Assembly (NCBI RefSeq): GCF_003711105.1
Contig: NZ_CP023865.1
Span: forward strand, 6,927,001 to 6,991,000
Direction: 5' to 3'
Source of the DNA: Actinoplanes teichomyceticus ATCC 31121
GTDB lineage: Bacteria > Actinomycetota > Actinomycetes > Mycobacteriales > Micromonosporaceae
DNA length: 64,000 nucleotides
Positions 8,326 through 17,185 of the stretch are shown in pieces (the stretch's first letter is position 1; each line of letters opens with the position of its first letter). A program made the translations under genes and the position numbers. The notes below the pieces were generated by a model. It was not told the DNA's origin. It worked only from the letters and a program-made list of their open reading frames with translations, and ran no database searches.

Positions 8326-10272
8326 TCAGAGCGCGCTCTGCGGCGCCTCCACCGGCTCGCCCGCGTCCAGGCGGGACATCCAGCCGGTCACGTCCCGGGC
8401 GATGTCCTGCGCGGTCAGCCCGAGCGACGCCAGGATCTCGGCCCGGGTGCCGTGCGGGTGGAAACCGGCCGGCACGCCGAAGTCGCGCAGCGGCACGGTC
8501 ACCCCGGCGTCGCGCAGCGCGGCGGCCACCGCGTCCCCCACGCCACCGGTGCGGATGCCGTCCTCGCACGTCACCACCAGGCGATGCTGGGCGGCCAGGC
8601 CGGTCAGCTCCACCGGCACCGGGCGGACCCAGCGCGGGTCCACCACGGTCACGCCGTACCCCTGCTCGGCGAGCCGCTCCGCGACGTCCAAGCCGAGCCC
8701 GGCGAACGAGCCGACCGTGACCAGCAGCACGTCCTTGCGGCCGGTGCCATCCGGCTCCGGCTCGCGCAGCACGTCGACCTGGCCCACCCGGCGCAGCGCC
8801 GGGGTGTCCGCGGCCACCGCCCCGCTCGGGAACCGCAGGACGGTCGGGCCGTCGTCGACCGCGATCGCCTCGCGCAGCTCCTCGCGCAGGGTGGCGGCGT
8901 CGCGAGGCGCGGCGATCCGCAGGCCCGGCACGACGCCGAAGACGCTCATGTCCCAGATGCCGTAGTGGCTCGGGCCGTCCGGGCCGGTGATGCCGGCCCG
9001 GTCCAGCACGAACGTCACCGGCAGCCGGTGCATCGCCACGTCCAGCAGGACCTGGTCGAAGGCCCGGTTCAGGAAGGTCGCGTAGACCGCGACCACCGGG
9101 TGCAGGCCGCCCATCGCCAGGCCGGCCGCGCTGGTGGCGGCGTGCTGCTCGGCGATGCCGACGTCGTACGTCCGCTCCGGATACTTCTTGGCGAGGGCGG
9201 CGATGCCGGTCGGCTCGGCCATGGCGGCGGTGATGCCCACCACGTCCGGCCGCTCGTCGGCGATGCGCACCAGCTCCTCGGCGAAGACCTTCGTCCACTT
9301 CAGCGACGGCGCGGCCAGCAGTTTGCCGGTCTCCACGTCGAAGGCGCTGCTCGGGCCGTGCAGGCAGTCCGCCTCGTCCTGCTCGGCGGGGCGGTAGCCG
9401 TAGCCCTTGCGGGTGACCGCGTGCACGATGACCGGGGCGTTGAAACCCTTGGCCCGGCGCAGCGCGGACTCCATCGCCTGCTGGTCGTGGCCGTCGACCG
9501 GGCCGATGTACTTCAGGCCGAGGTCCTCGAACATCGGCTGCGGGCTGACCGCGTCCTTGATGCCGCGCTTGACCGCGTGCAGCACCTCGAAGACCGGTTT
9601 GCCGACCACCGGGGTGGAGCCGAGCGCGTCCTTGACCAGGTCGAGCACCTTCTCGTAGCCCGGGTTGAGGCGCAGCGTGGAGAGGTGGTCGGCGAGACCG
9701 CCGATGGTCGGGGCGTACGACCGGCCGTTGTCGTTGACCACGATGACCAGTTTGTTCTTCGTGGCCGCGATGTTGTTGAGCGCCTCCCAGCACATGCCGC
9801 CGGTCAGCGCGCCGTCGCCGACCACGGCCACCACGTGCCGGTCCTCGCCGCGCAGCGCGAACGCCTTGGCGAGCCCGTCGGCGTAGGACAGCGCGGTGGA
9901 GGCGTGCGAGTTCTCGACCAGGTCGTGCTCGCTCTCCGCCTGGCTCGGGTAGCCGGTCAGGCCGCCGCGCCGGCGGAGCAGGTCGAAGCCCTCCTGACGA
10001 CCAGTGACGATCTTGTGTACGTACGCCTGGTGGCCGGTGTCGAAGAGGATCTTGTCGCGGGGGGAGTCGAAGACGCGGTGCAGGGCGAGGGTCATCTCGA
10101 CCACACCGAGGTTCGGACCGAGGTGGCCCCCGGTCCGGGACACCTTGGCCACCAGGAAGTCACGGATCTCGGCCGCGAGCAGGGTCAACTGCTCCGCGGA
10201 CAGTCGCTTGAGAGCACCGGGATCGGTGACGCTCGCCAGCAGGCCTGCCGGGGTCGAGGGGGAGTCGCTCAT
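8326..10272 (-). CDS. dxs: 1-deoxy-D-xylulose-5-phosphate synthase
   Basis: 648 residues. Condenses pyruvate and glyceraldehyde 3-phosphate to DXP, the first step of the MEP isoprenoid pathway. Visible: H50 in [29 protein letters not shown], the thiamine-diphosphate motif [10 protein letters not shown] ... [11 protein letters not shown] (from about 150), and the transketolase glutamate in [18 protein letters not shown] chose ATG 10272 because conserved sequence starts there. There is no Shine-Dalgarno; instead TAGACT sits 8 bases upstream, suggesting a leaderless message. Confidence 0.95.
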   Translation of the reverse strand: MSDSPSTPAGLLASVTDPGALKRLSAEQLTLLAAEIRDFLVAKVSRTGGHLGPNLGVVEMTLALHRVFDSPRDKILFDTGHQAYVHKIVTGRQEGFDLLRRRGGLTGYPSQAESEHDLVENSHASTALSYADGLAKAFALRGEDRHVVAVVGDGALTGGMCWEALNNIAATKNKLVIVVNDNGRSYAPTIGGLADHLSTLRLNPGYEKVLDLVKDALGSTPVVGKPVFEVLHAVKRGIKDAVSPQPMFEDLGLKYIGPVDGHDQQAMESALRRAKGFNAPVIVHAVTRKGYGYRPAEQDEADCLHGPSSAFDVETGKLLAAPSLKWTKVFAEELVRIADERPDVVGITAAMAEPTGIAALAKKYPERTYDVGIAEQHAATSAAGLAMGGLHPVVAVYATFLNRAFDQVLLDVAMHRLPVTFVLDRAGITGPDGPSHYGIWDMSVFGVVPGLRIAAPRDAATLREELREAIAVDDGPTVLRFPSGAVAADTPALRRVGQVDVLREPEPDGTGRKDVLLVTVGSFAGLGLDVAERLAEQGYGVTVVDPRWVRPVPVELTGLAAQHRLVVTCEDGIRTGGVGDAVAAALRDAGVTVPLRDFGVPAGFHPHGTRAEILASLGLTAQDIARDVTGWMSRLDAGEPVEAPQSAL

Positions 10273-10280
10273 GGGCGTGA

Positions 10281-10286
10281 AGTCTA
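10281..10286 (-). promoter_or_regulatory. Probable -10 element for leaderless dxs
   Basis: TAGACT (TANNNT type) on the minus strand ends eight bases before the dxs ATG, placing the transcription start on or next to the start codon. No Shine-Dalgarno is present, consistent with leaderless translation, common in actinobacteria. Confidence 0.45.
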
Positions 10287-10380
10287 TCGGGGCGCCGCCC
10301 ACTCGCGACCTGGAGCGAACGGCCGAGTCGGATTCCTCCACACAACGTGCACATTTCCCGGCACAGGGCGGCGAACCGCG

Positions 10381-10392
10381 ATCACACGTGAT
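10381..10392. promoter_or_regulatory. Small palindrome in dxs/folD intergenic region
   Basis: ATCAC-AC-GTGAT is a perfect inverted repeat in the 325-base gap between divergent dxs and folD. It could be an operator for either promoter. Apart from this, the dxs -10 element and the riboswitch at 10501-10590, nothing else was recognised in the gap. Confidence 0.25.
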
Positions 10393-10500
10393 TGAGTTCA
10401 CAGGTTTGGCCACCGCACCGCCGATGTCCAGCTTCGACCACCCGGACGACACGCCGGCCACCCCGCCGACCCGGCGCGCGCCCGCATCCGGCATCCTGGA

Positions 10501-10590
10501 GACAAGCAGCGACTGGCGGCACGAGGATGGTCGAACCATCGGGGAGCTCGTTCACGGGAGTCGACCGCCTGGGCTCCCCGGCCGAGGAGC
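10501..10590 (+). promoter_or_regulatory. ZTP (pfl) riboswitch controlling folD
   Basis: Matches the known pfl/ZTP aptamer: GCGACTGGCG, a P2 hairpin GATGGT-CGA-ACCATC (10526-10540), the invariant CGGGGAGC (10540-10547) and the hallmark CCGCCTGGGC (10565-10574). GGCG near 10515 can pair with CGCC at 10566-10569 as the known pseudoknot. The expression platform is visible: GCTCC (10573-10577) can pair with GGAGC (10586-10590), burying the folD Shine-Dalgarno GAGGAG, while GGGAG (10556-10560) competes for CTCCC (10574-10578). ZTP binding should thus expose the ribosome-binding site. Pfl riboswitches are known upstream of folate/purine one-carbon genes, which fits folD. Confidence 0.85.
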
Positions 10591-10597
10591 GAAAGAC

Positions 10598-11470
10598 ATG
10601 ACCACCGCAAGCACCGGCGCCCGCCTCCTGCCCGGCGCGCCCGTCGCCGAGGCCGTCCTGGCCGACGTCCGCGACCGGGTCGCCCGGCTCAAGGAGCGCG
10701 GCGTGCAGCCGAGCCTGGCCACCATCCTGGTCGGCGACGACGACGCCAGCGCCGGGTACATCCGGATCAAGCAGAAGCAGGCCGGCGAGCTCGGTTTCGC
10801 GTCCCCGCACCGGCACCTGAGCGGCGACGTCACCCAGGCCGACCTGCTCCGGGTGATCGCCGAGTTCAACGACGACAAGGACGTGCACGGCGTCCTGATC
10901 CAGTACCCGATCCCGGCCCACCTGGACTACGACGCCGCGCTGCAGACCCTCGACCCGGACAAGGACGTCGACGGGATGCACCCGCTCAACATGGGCCGGC
11001 TCGCGGTCGGCCTGCCCGGCCCGCTGCCCTGCACCCCGGCCGGCATCGAGGCGCTGCTGGCCCACCACGGCATCGAGGTGTCCGGCCGCGAGGTGGTCAT
11101 CCTGGGCCGCGGGGCCACCCTCGGGCGCCCGCTGGCGATGCTGCTCGCGCAGAAGCGCCCGACCGCGAACGCGGCGGTCACCGTCGTGCACACCGGGGTC
11201 GAGGACTGGCCGCGCTACACCCGGCGCGCGGAGATCCTGATCGCCGCCGCCGGGGTGCCCGGGATCATCCAGCCGGAGCACGTCAGGCCGGGCGCGGTCG
11301 TGATCGGCGCCGGCGTCCGCTACGAGGGCCGCCGCCTGCTGCCGGACGTCGACGAGTCGTGCGCCGAGGTGGCCGGGGCGATCACCCCGCGCGTCGGCGG
11401 GGTCGGCCCCACCACGGTCGCCATGCTGTTCCGCAACGCCGTGGCCGCCGCCGAGCGCGCCAACCCGTGA
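10598..11470 (+). CDS. folD: Bifunctional methylene-THF dehydrogenase / methenyl-THF cyclohydrolase
   Basis: 290 residues. Interconverts 5,10-methylene-THF and 10-formyl-THF for purine and formyl-methionine synthesis. The YxxxK catalytic pair is in GYIRIKQKQ, with KDVDGMHPLNMGRL, PCTPAGI, the dinucleotide motif LGRGATLGRPLAMLL and VGGVGPTTVAML. The frame is open far upstream, but ATG 10598 is right: homology starts here and GAGGAG lies eight bases before it. Translation is probably controlled by the adjoining ZTP riboswitch. Confidence 0.95.
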   Translation: MTTASTGARLLPGAPVAEAVLADVRDRVARLKERGVQPSLATILVGDDDASAGYIRIKQKQAGELGFASPHRHLSGDVTQADLLRVIAEFNDDKDVHGVLIQYPIPAHLDYDAALQTLDPDKDVDGMHPLNMGRLAVGLPGPLPCTPAGIEALLAHHGIEVSGREVVILGRGATLGRPLAMLLAQKRPTANAAVTVVHTGVEDWPRYTRRAEILIAAAGVPGIIQPEHVRPGAVVIGAGVRYEGRRLLPDVDESCAEVAGAITPRVGGVGPTTVAMLFRNAVAAAERANP

Positions 11471-11476
11471 CCGGGC

Positions 11477-11516
11477 CCGGCTCGTCCGGCGCCCGCGCGG
11501 GCGCCGGACGAGCCGG
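11477..11516. terminator. Bidirectional terminator (40-bp perfect palindrome)
   Basis: 20-bp arms 11477-11496 and 11497-11516 are perfectly complementary with no spacer, a strong hairpin between the convergent folD and Old Yellow Enzyme genes. It starts 7 bases after the folD stop and ends 4 bases before the other stop. Confidence 0.8.
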
Positions 11517-11519
11517 CCG

Positions 11520-12593
11520 TCAGGCGGCGTACCGGTACGCCGGGTAGGTCAGGTACCCGGCGTCCCCGCCCTGGTAATACGTCGCCTCGTCGACCGGGGC
11601 CAGCGGGACCCCGGTCCGCAGCCGCTCCACCAGGTCGGGGTTGGCGATGAAGGCGCGCCCGAAACTGATCAGCTCGGCGCCCAGCCTCAGCCACTCCTCG
11701 GCCTCCGCCCGGCCGGTCTGCCTCGGCCCCATCGGCAGCACCGGATTCATGATCAACACTCCGGGCCAGAGGCGGCGCAGCGCGGTCAGCAGCTCCCGCT
11801 CCGCGGTCGCCTCCAGGTGTACGTACGCGATCCCCAACCCGGCCAGCTCGCCCAGCAGCGCGGTGTAGAGCTCCAGGATGTCGCGCTCCTCGACGCCCCA
11901 GAACCGGCCCCCGGGCGACAGCCGGATCCCGGTCCGGCCGGCGCCCACCGCGTCCACCGTGGCCGCCACCGCCTCCACCGCGAACCGGATCCGCCCGGTC
12001 ACCGTCCCGCCGTAGCGGTCGGTGCGCAGGTTCGCGTTCGACGAGAGGAACTGCGAGATCAGGTAGCCGTTCGCCCCGTGCAGCTCGACACCGTCGAACC
12101 CGGCCTCGATCGCCCGGCGGGCCGCGCCGGCGTACGCCGCCACGTGCTCGGCCACCTCCCCGGTCGCCAGCTCCCGGGGCACCGGGGCCGGCTGCGGCCC
12201 GGACGGGGTGAAGACGGCGCCGGTGGCGGCCACCGCCGAGGGCCCGACCGGCACGTGGCCGGTGGTGTCCGGGTGCGACACCCGCCCGCCGTGCATCACC
12301 TGCGCGAAGATCCGCCCACCGTTGGCGTGCACGGCCGCGGTCACCGGCCGCCACGAGGCGACCTGGGCGTCGGTGTGCAGTCCCGGGGTGCCCGGGTTGG
12401 ACTGGCCGATCAGGCTGGGCTGCACGCCCTCGCTGACGATCAGCCCGGCCGTGGCCCGCTGCGCGTAGTAGGTGGCCATCGAGGCGGTGGCCAGCCCGCC
12501 CGCGGCCGCGCGCACCCGGCTCATCGGCGCCATCACCACCCGGTTGGGCAGGCTGAGGTCGCCGAGCTGGAAACCGCTGAACAGGTCGGTCAT
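11520..12593 (-). CDS. Old Yellow Enzyme family FMN ene-reductase
   Basis: 357-residue TIM-barrel flavoprotein. PNRVVMAPMSR near the N-terminus, HGGRVSHP, GANGYLISQFLSSNANLRTDRYGG and SFGRAFIANPDLVERL are typical NADH:flavin oxidoreductase motifs. It should reduce activated C=C bonds or nitro/electrophilic compounds with NAD(P)H. ATG 12593 is set by GGAGG upstream. Divergent from a MerR regulator with a palindrome between them, so it is probably induced by an electrophile sensed by that regulator. Confidence 0.9.
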   Translation of the reverse strand: MTDLFSGFQLGDLSLPNRVVMAPMSRVRAAAGGLATASMATYYAQRATAGLIVSEGVQPSLIGQSNPGTPGLHTDAQVASWRPVTAAVHANGGRIFAQVMHGGRVSHPDTTGHVPVGPSAVAATGAVFTPSGPQPAPVPRELATGEVAEHVAAYAGAARRAIEAGFDGVELHGANGYLISQFLSSNANLRTDRYGGTVTGRIRFAVEAVAATVDAVGAGRTGIRLSPGGRFWGVEERDILELYTALLGELAGLGIAYVHLEATAERELLTALRRLWPGVLIMNPVLPMGPRQTGRAEAEEWLRLGAELISFGRAFIANPDLVERLRTGVPLAPVDEATYYQGGDAGYLTYPAYRYAA

Positions 12594-12637
12594 GTCAGGT
12601 CCTCCGTGATCCGTCCGACTGGCGGCTACGCTAAAAC

Positions 12638-12653
12638 CTGACATTGACGTCAG
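12638..12653. promoter_or_regulatory. Candidate MerR operator between OYE and regulator
   Basis: Inverted repeat CTGAC-ATTGAC-GTCAG. On the minus strand it lies between a TTGCCT -35 candidate (12659-12654) and a TAGCGT -10 candidate (12633-12628), a spacer of 20 bases. Long-spacer promoters with the operator inside the spacer are the hallmark of MerR-activated genes. Confidence 0.5.
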
Positions 12654-12692
12654 AGGCAAGCAGTGCGCGACAGGTCACACACGGGAGGCGAC

Positions 12693-13151
12693 GTGCGTAT
12701 CGGCGATCTCGCGGCCCGGGCGGGAGTCAGCGTCCGCTCGGTCCGGTACTACGAGGAGCAGGGCCTGCTCACCAGCGTGCGCAGCCCCAGCGGGCAGCGC
12801 CACTACACCGACCACGAGGTCGACCGGGTGGCGTTCATCCAGCGGCTGTACACCGCCGGCCTGTCCAGCCGCACCATCGCCGAGCTGCTGCCCTGCGTCG
12901 ACGCCCCCAGCCTGGAGAACGCCGACGCGGCGATGCAGCGGATGGCCCAGGAACGCGACCGGCTCTCCGCGCACATCGACGAGCTGATCCGCACCCGGGA
13001 CTCGCTGGACCGCCTGATGGCCGTCTCGGCCGAGCACCGCACCCGGCTGCGGCCCGGCTCAGGCGGGCTGGAGCAGGGCGACGCACTCGACATGCTGTGT
13101 CATCGGGAAGCAGTCGAAGGCGCGCAGCCGGACCAGGTCCCAGCCCAGTGA
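12693..13151 (+). CDS. MerR-family transcriptional regulator
   Basis: 152 residues. Winged helix at the N-terminus (RIGDLAARAGVSVRSVRYYEEQGLL, then SPSGQRHYTDHEVDRVAFIQRL), followed by the long dimerisation coiled coil (AMQRMAQERDRLSAHIDELIRTRDSLDRL). GTG 12693 follows GGGAGG. It probably controls the divergent Old Yellow Enzyme and itself. Few cysteines are present in the effector region, so a metal ligand is not obvious. Its last 93 bases lie antisense to the 3' end of the TRAM methyltransferase gene. Confidence 0.85.
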   Translation: MRIGDLAARAGVSVRSVRYYEEQGLLTSVRSPSGQRHYTDHEVDRVAFIQRLYTAGLSSRTIAELLPCVDAPSLENADAAMQRMAQERDRLSAHIDELIRTRDSLDRLMAVSAEHRTRLRPGSGGLEQGDALDMLCHREAVEGAQPDQVPAQ

Positions 13152-14363
13152 CCGGAACGTCCGCACGTCCCGCGCCAGCGCCGCCGGATCGCAGGCGACG
13201 TAGGCCACCGCCCGTGGCCGCGCGGCCACGATGTCCCGGACCACCCGCGCGCCCGCCCCGGCCCGCGGCGGGTCCAGCACGACCAGGTCCACCGGGCCGG
13301 TCACCCGGCGCCGCCCGAGAGCCGTCTCCACCCGGGCCGCGACCACCTCCACACCGGGCAGGTCGGCCAGGTTGGCACGGGCCGCCGCCACCCCCAGCGG
13401 CGACGACTCGACCAGCGTGGTGCGGGCGCCGGTGCGCTCGGCCACCGCGGCGGCGAACAGGCCGGCCCCGCCGTACAGGTCCCAGGAGACCTCGCCGTCG
13501 GCCGGCCGCAGCATGTCCAGCACCGCCTCGGTCAGGGTCGCGGCGGCCGCCGGGTGCACCTGCCAGAAGCCCTCCGGCGCGAGCTCCCACGAGCGCTCCC
13601 CGGCGACCTCGGTGATCCGTTCCGGGCCGGAGCGCCGGACCAGGCCGGCGCCGCCCAGCTCCTCGGTGGGGTCGTCGCCGGCCGCGCCGGACGTGCCGGC
13701 CGGGCGTTCCAGGACCACGACCTCGCCGGCGCCGGAGGTCACCGCCTGCACGGCCGAGGTGGCCGGCCACTCCCGGTGGAGCAGGTCCAGCCGCTGGATC
13801 GCCGGGTGCGCGATCAGGCAGCGGTCGATCGGGACCACCTGGTGCGAGCGGTGCTGCAGCAGGCCGGGGCGGCCGGCGGCGTCGACCGCGTAACGCACCC
13901 GGGTGCGCCAGCCCAGCAGGGCCGACCCGGCCGGGTCGGCCGGCGGCAGCGGCTCCACCCGTACGAAGACCCGGTCCTGTTCCTCGGGCGTCAGCCCGGC
14001 CAGCCGGCTCAGCTGTTCCCGGACCACCTGCGCCTTCCACCGCAGCTGCGCGTCGCCCGCCACGTGCTGCAGGTCGCAGCCGCCGCAGCGGCCGGGCCGG
14101 GCGTACCGGCAGGGCGGCTCCACCCGGTCCGGCGACGCCTCGTGCACGACCACCGCGTCGGCCCGCAGATATCCGCGGTGCCGTTCGGTGATCTCGGCGG
14201 TGACCCGCTCGCCGGGCAGCGCGTGCCGGACGAAGACCACCCGGCCGTGCGGGCCGCCGATCCGGGCCACGCAGTGCCCGCCGTGCGCGGGCGCGCCCAC
14301 GGTCAGCTCGATCCGGTCGCCCTCGACCAGGTCGTCCTCGGCGGCGGTCCCGAGTTCGGTCAC
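13059..14363 (-). CDS. TRAM-domain SAM-dependent RNA uridine-5-methyltransferase (RlmD/TrmA family)
   Basis: 434 residues. N-terminal TRAM domain (about 10-65) for RNA binding, a [4Fe-4S]-type cysteine cluster CRYARPGRCGGCDLQH (about 92-107), and a Rossmann methyltransferase domain with DLYGGAGLFAAAVAE, VLDPPRAGAG, the catalytic cysteine in AYVACDPAALARD, and DCFPMTQHVECVALL at the end. Probably methylates a uridine in rRNA or tRNA. GTG 14363 overlaps the stop of the transporter gene by four bases (GTGA). The same pairing (Rv2689c/Rv2690c) is known in M. tuberculosis. Confidence 0.9.
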   Translation of the reverse strand: MTELGTAAEDDLVEGDRIELTVGAPAHGGHCVARIGGPHGRVVFVRHALPGERVTAEITERHRGYLRADAVVVHEASPDRVEPPCRYARPGRCGGCDLQHVAGDAQLRWKAQVVREQLSRLAGLTPEEQDRVFVRVEPLPPADPAGSALLGWRTRVRYAVDAAGRPGLLQHRSHQVVPIDRCLIAHPAIQRLDLLHREWPATSAVQAVTSGAGEVVVLERPAGTSGAAGDDPTEELGGAGLVRRSGPERITEVAGERSWELAPEGFWQVHPAAAATLTEAVLDMLRPADGEVSWDLYGGAGLFAAAVAERTGARTTLVESSPLGVAAARANLADLPGVEVVAARVETALGRRRVTGPVDLVVLDPPRAGAGARVVRDIVAARPRAVAYVACDPAALARDVRTFRSLGWDLVRLRAFDCFPMTQHVECVALLQPA

Positions 14364-16405
14364 GACCGCTCACCGCCACTGCGCTCGGCGTCGGCCGGGG
14401 GCTGCGGCGGGTGGAAGCGCGGGCCGCGCGCGGGCGCCCGGCTCAGCCCGCGGTCCAGCCGGTCCAGGTCCCGGTCCTGGCTGGAGCGCAGCTGCCAGGG
14501 CACGCTGGTGACCATCACGCCGGGCTCGAACAGCAGCCGGCCCTTGATCCGCAGCGCGCTCTGGTTGTGCAGCAGGTTCTCCCACCAGCGGCCGACGACG
14601 TACTCCGGGACGAAGACCGTCACCACGTCGCGCGGCGAGGCGCGGCGCACGCCCTTGACGAAGTCGATGATCGGCTTGGTGATCTCCCGGTACGGCGAGT
14701 CCACCACGGTCAGCGGCACCGGCAGCTCGCGGCGCTCCCACTCGGCCTGGATGTTGCGGGTGTCCTTGTCGTCCACGTTCACCGTGACCGCGGTGATCGT
14801 GTCCGGCCGGGTCGCCCGGGCGTACGCCAGCGCCCGCAGCGTCGGCATGTGCACCTTGCTGACCAGCACGACCGCGTGGTTGCGCGAGGGCAGCACCGGC
14901 CGTTCCTCGGTCGGCTGCAACTCCTCGGCGACCCGGGTGTAGTGCCGGTGGATGGCCAGCATCAGCCCGTAGAACACCACCATCGCGGCGATCGCGATCC
15001 ACGCGCCCAGCAGGAACTTGGTGATCAGCACGACGACCAGCACCGCGCCGGTCAGGCCGGTGCCGAACGTGTTGATCGCCCGGGACCGTTTCATCTGCCG
15101 CCGGCGCTCCGGGTCGCGCTGGATCTGCAGCAGCCGGTTCCAGTGCCGGATCATGCCGGCCTGCGACAGCGTGAACGACACGAACACGCCCACGATGTAC
15201 AGCTGGATCAGCCGGGTGGTCTCCGCCTGGAACGCCACGATCAGCACGATCGCGGCGGTGGCCAGGAAGACGATGCCGTTGCTGAACGCCAGCCGGTCGC
15301 CGCGGGTGTGGAACTGCCGGGGCAGGTACCGGTCCTGGGCCAGGATCGAGCCGAGCACCGGGAATCCGTTGAAGGCGGTGTTCGCGGCCAGGAACAGGAT
15401 CAGCGCGGTCACCGCGCCGGTCAGCAGGAACAGGACCGAGCCGTGACCGAACACGGTCTCGGCCAGCTGCGCGGTGACGGTCTTCTGCTCGTAGAAGCCG
15501 GGGTTGGCGACGATCTGCGTGGCCGGGTCCTCGACGTACTGCAGGTGGGTCATCCGCGACAGCATGATGATGCCGGACAGCATCACGATGGCGAGACCGC
15601 CCAGCAGCATCAGCGTGGTGGCGGCGTTGCGGCTCTTCGGCGGCTTGAACGCGGGCACACCGTTGGAGATCGCCTCGACGCCGGTGAGCGCGGCACAGCC
15701 CGAGGAGAACGTCCGCAACAGCAGGAACACGAAGGCGAAGCTGGTGAGGTGGTGCTCCTCGGCGGCGATGGTCAGCGCGGCGCTGGGCGCGCGCAGATCC
15801 TCACCGAGCACGACGATCCGGAACAGCCCGGTCAGGATCATGCCGAGGATCATGATGATGAACAGGTACGTCGGGATGGCGAACGCGATGCCGGACTCGC
15901 GCAGCCCGCGTAGATTGAGCGCGGTCAGCAGCAGCACCGCGCCGACCGCGATACCGACCTTGTTCTCCGTCACCCACGGCCACGGCAGCACCGAGCTCAG
16001 GTTGTTGACACCGGAGGAGATCGACACCGCGACGGTGAGGATGTAATCCACCAGCAGCGCGCTGGCCACGCCGAGACCGGCGCGCGGCCCGTGGTTGACC
16101 GTGGCCACCTCGTAGTCGCCGCCGCCGGAGGGGTACGCGTGCACGTTCTGCCGGTAGCTGGCGACCACGGTGACCATCACCACGGCCACGGCGAGCGTCA
16201 CCCACGGCGAGATGGCGAACGCGGCCGCCCCGGCGATCGAGAGGGTCAGCAGGATCTCGTCGGGCGCGTACGCCACGCTGGAGAGCGCGTCGCTGGCGAA
16301 CACGGGCAGGGCGATCCGCTTGGGCAGCAGTGTGTGCTGCAGCTTGTCCGAGCGGAACGGCCGCCCGAGGAGCAGCCGCTTGGCTAGAGAGGTGGTACTT
16401 GCCAC
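14360..16405 (-). CDS. KimA-like APC-superfamily potassium importer
   Basis: 681 residues: about 12 transmembrane helices to residue 460, then a cytoplasmic USP-like domain (NHAVVLVSKVHMPTLRALAYARATRP ... LLHNQSALRIKGRLLF). Segments such as SDALSSVAYAP, ASYRQNVHAYPSGGGDYEV, LLVDYILTVAVSISSG and FSSGCAALTGVEAISNGVPAF closely resemble, from memory, Bacillus subtilis KimA (YdaO), a proton-coupled K+ importer. The adjacent RCK genes ceoB/ceoC support K+ transport, although databases often call this an amino-acid permease. GTG 16405 chosen by homology; TACCCT eight bases before suggests a leaderless message. An alternative start exists upstream (16474) but would overlap the divergent promoter. Confidence 0.8.
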   Translation of the reverse strand: MASTTSLAKRLLLGRPFRSDKLQHTLLPKRIALPVFASDALSSVAYAPDEILLTLSIAGAAAFAISPWVTLAVAVVMVTVVASYRQNVHAYPSGGGDYEVATVNHGPRAGLGVASALLVDYILTVAVSISSGVNNLSSVLPWPWVTENKVGIAVGAVLLLTALNLRGLRESGIAFAIPTYLFIIMILGMILTGLFRIVVLGEDLRAPSAALTIAAEEHHLTSFAFVFLLLRTFSSGCAALTGVEAISNGVPAFKPPKSRNAATTLMLLGGLAIVMLSGIIMLSRMTHLQYVEDPATQIVANPGFYEQKTVTAQLAETVFGHGSVLFLLTGAVTALILFLAANTAFNGFPVLGSILAQDRYLPRQFHTRGDRLAFSNGIVFLATAAIVLIVAFQAETTRLIQLYIVGVFVSFTLSQAGMIRHWNRLLQIQRDPERRRQMKRSRAINTFGTGLTGAVLVVVLITKFLLGAWIAIAAMVVFYGLMLAIHRHYTRVAEELQPTEERPVLPSRNHAVVLVSKVHMPTLRALAYARATRPDTITAVTVNVDDKDTRNIQAEWERRELPVPLTVVDSPYREITKPIIDFVKGVRRASPRDVVTVFVPEYVVGRWWENLLHNQSALRIKGRLLFEPGVMVTSVPWQLRSSQDRDLDRLDRGLSRAPARGPRFHPPQPPADAERSGGERS

Positions 16406-16518
16406 GAGTGCCAAGGGTACGGCTGTACCTGATCGGGCGTAGCCCGCCCCGGACACCGTGCGGCATTCAGGCATGGCAGGCTCATCAACGACGGCAGGCG
16501 ATGGGGGAGGACACGACC

Positions 16519-17184
16519 GTGCACGTGGTGATCATGGGGTGTGGCCGGCTCGGCTCCACGCTGGCGCAGAGCCTCGACGCGCGCGGCCACCAGGTCGCCG
16601 TGATCGACCGGGACGCCGAGGCGTTCCGGCGGCTGGGCTCGGACTTCGGCGGCATCACGGTGAACGGGATCGGCTTCGACCGGGACGTGCTGCGCGCCGC
16701 CGGGATCGAGCGGGCGGACGCGTTCGCCGCGGTCTCCAGCGGCGACAACTCGAACATCATCTCGGCCCGGCTGGCCCGCGAGACGTTCGGCGTGCACCGG
16801 GTGGTGGCCCGCATCTACGACGCCAAGCGCGCCCAGGTGTACGAGCGGCTCGGCATCCCGACCGTGGCGACCATCCGCTGGGCCGCCGACCGGATGTTCC
16901 GGCACCTGGTGCCCGAGGACCGCAACGAGGTGTTCCGCGACCCGACCAGCGTGGTCAGCATCGTGGAGACGCCGCTGCACCGGGACTGGGTGGGCCGGAC
17001 GCTGCAGACCCTGGAGGAGCAGACCGGCGCCCGGGTGGCGTACCTGACCCGGTTCGGGGTGGGCGCGCTGGCCCAGCCGTCCACCGTGCTGCAGGACGGC
17101 GACCAGGTGTTCATGCTGGTCACCGACGACACCGTGGGCAAGGTTCTGGACATCGCCGGCCGCGCCGGAAACGAGGGACACTGA
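16519..17184 (+). CDS. ceoB: TrkA-family potassium uptake RCK protein (CeoB)
   Basis: 221 residues. RCK_N Rossmann domain with VIMGCGRLGSTLAQSL, acidic VIDRD at the second strand end, then a RCK_C domain (about 140-220). It should bind NAD(H) or nucleotide and gate a K+ transporter from the cytoplasm. GTG 16519 is preferred over ATG 16501 because GGGGGAGG (16503-16510) is well placed for it. Followed one base later by ceoC. Confidence 0.88.
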   Translation: MHVVIMGCGRLGSTLAQSLDARGHQVAVIDRDAEAFRRLGSDFGGITVNGIGFDRDVLRAAGIERADAFAAVSSGDNSNIISARLARETFGVHRVVARIYDAKRAQVYERLGIPTVATIRWAADRMFRHLVPEDRNEVFRDPTSVVSIVETPLHRDWVGRTLQTLEEQTGARVAYLTRFGVGALAQPSTVLQDGDQVFMLVTDDTVGKVLDIAGRAGNEGH

Positions 17185-17185
17185 C

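Noticed and set aside
16501..16518. ATG 16501 as the ceoB start
   Set aside because: GGGGGAGG lies within these codons and is correctly spaced for GTG 16519, where family similarity begins.
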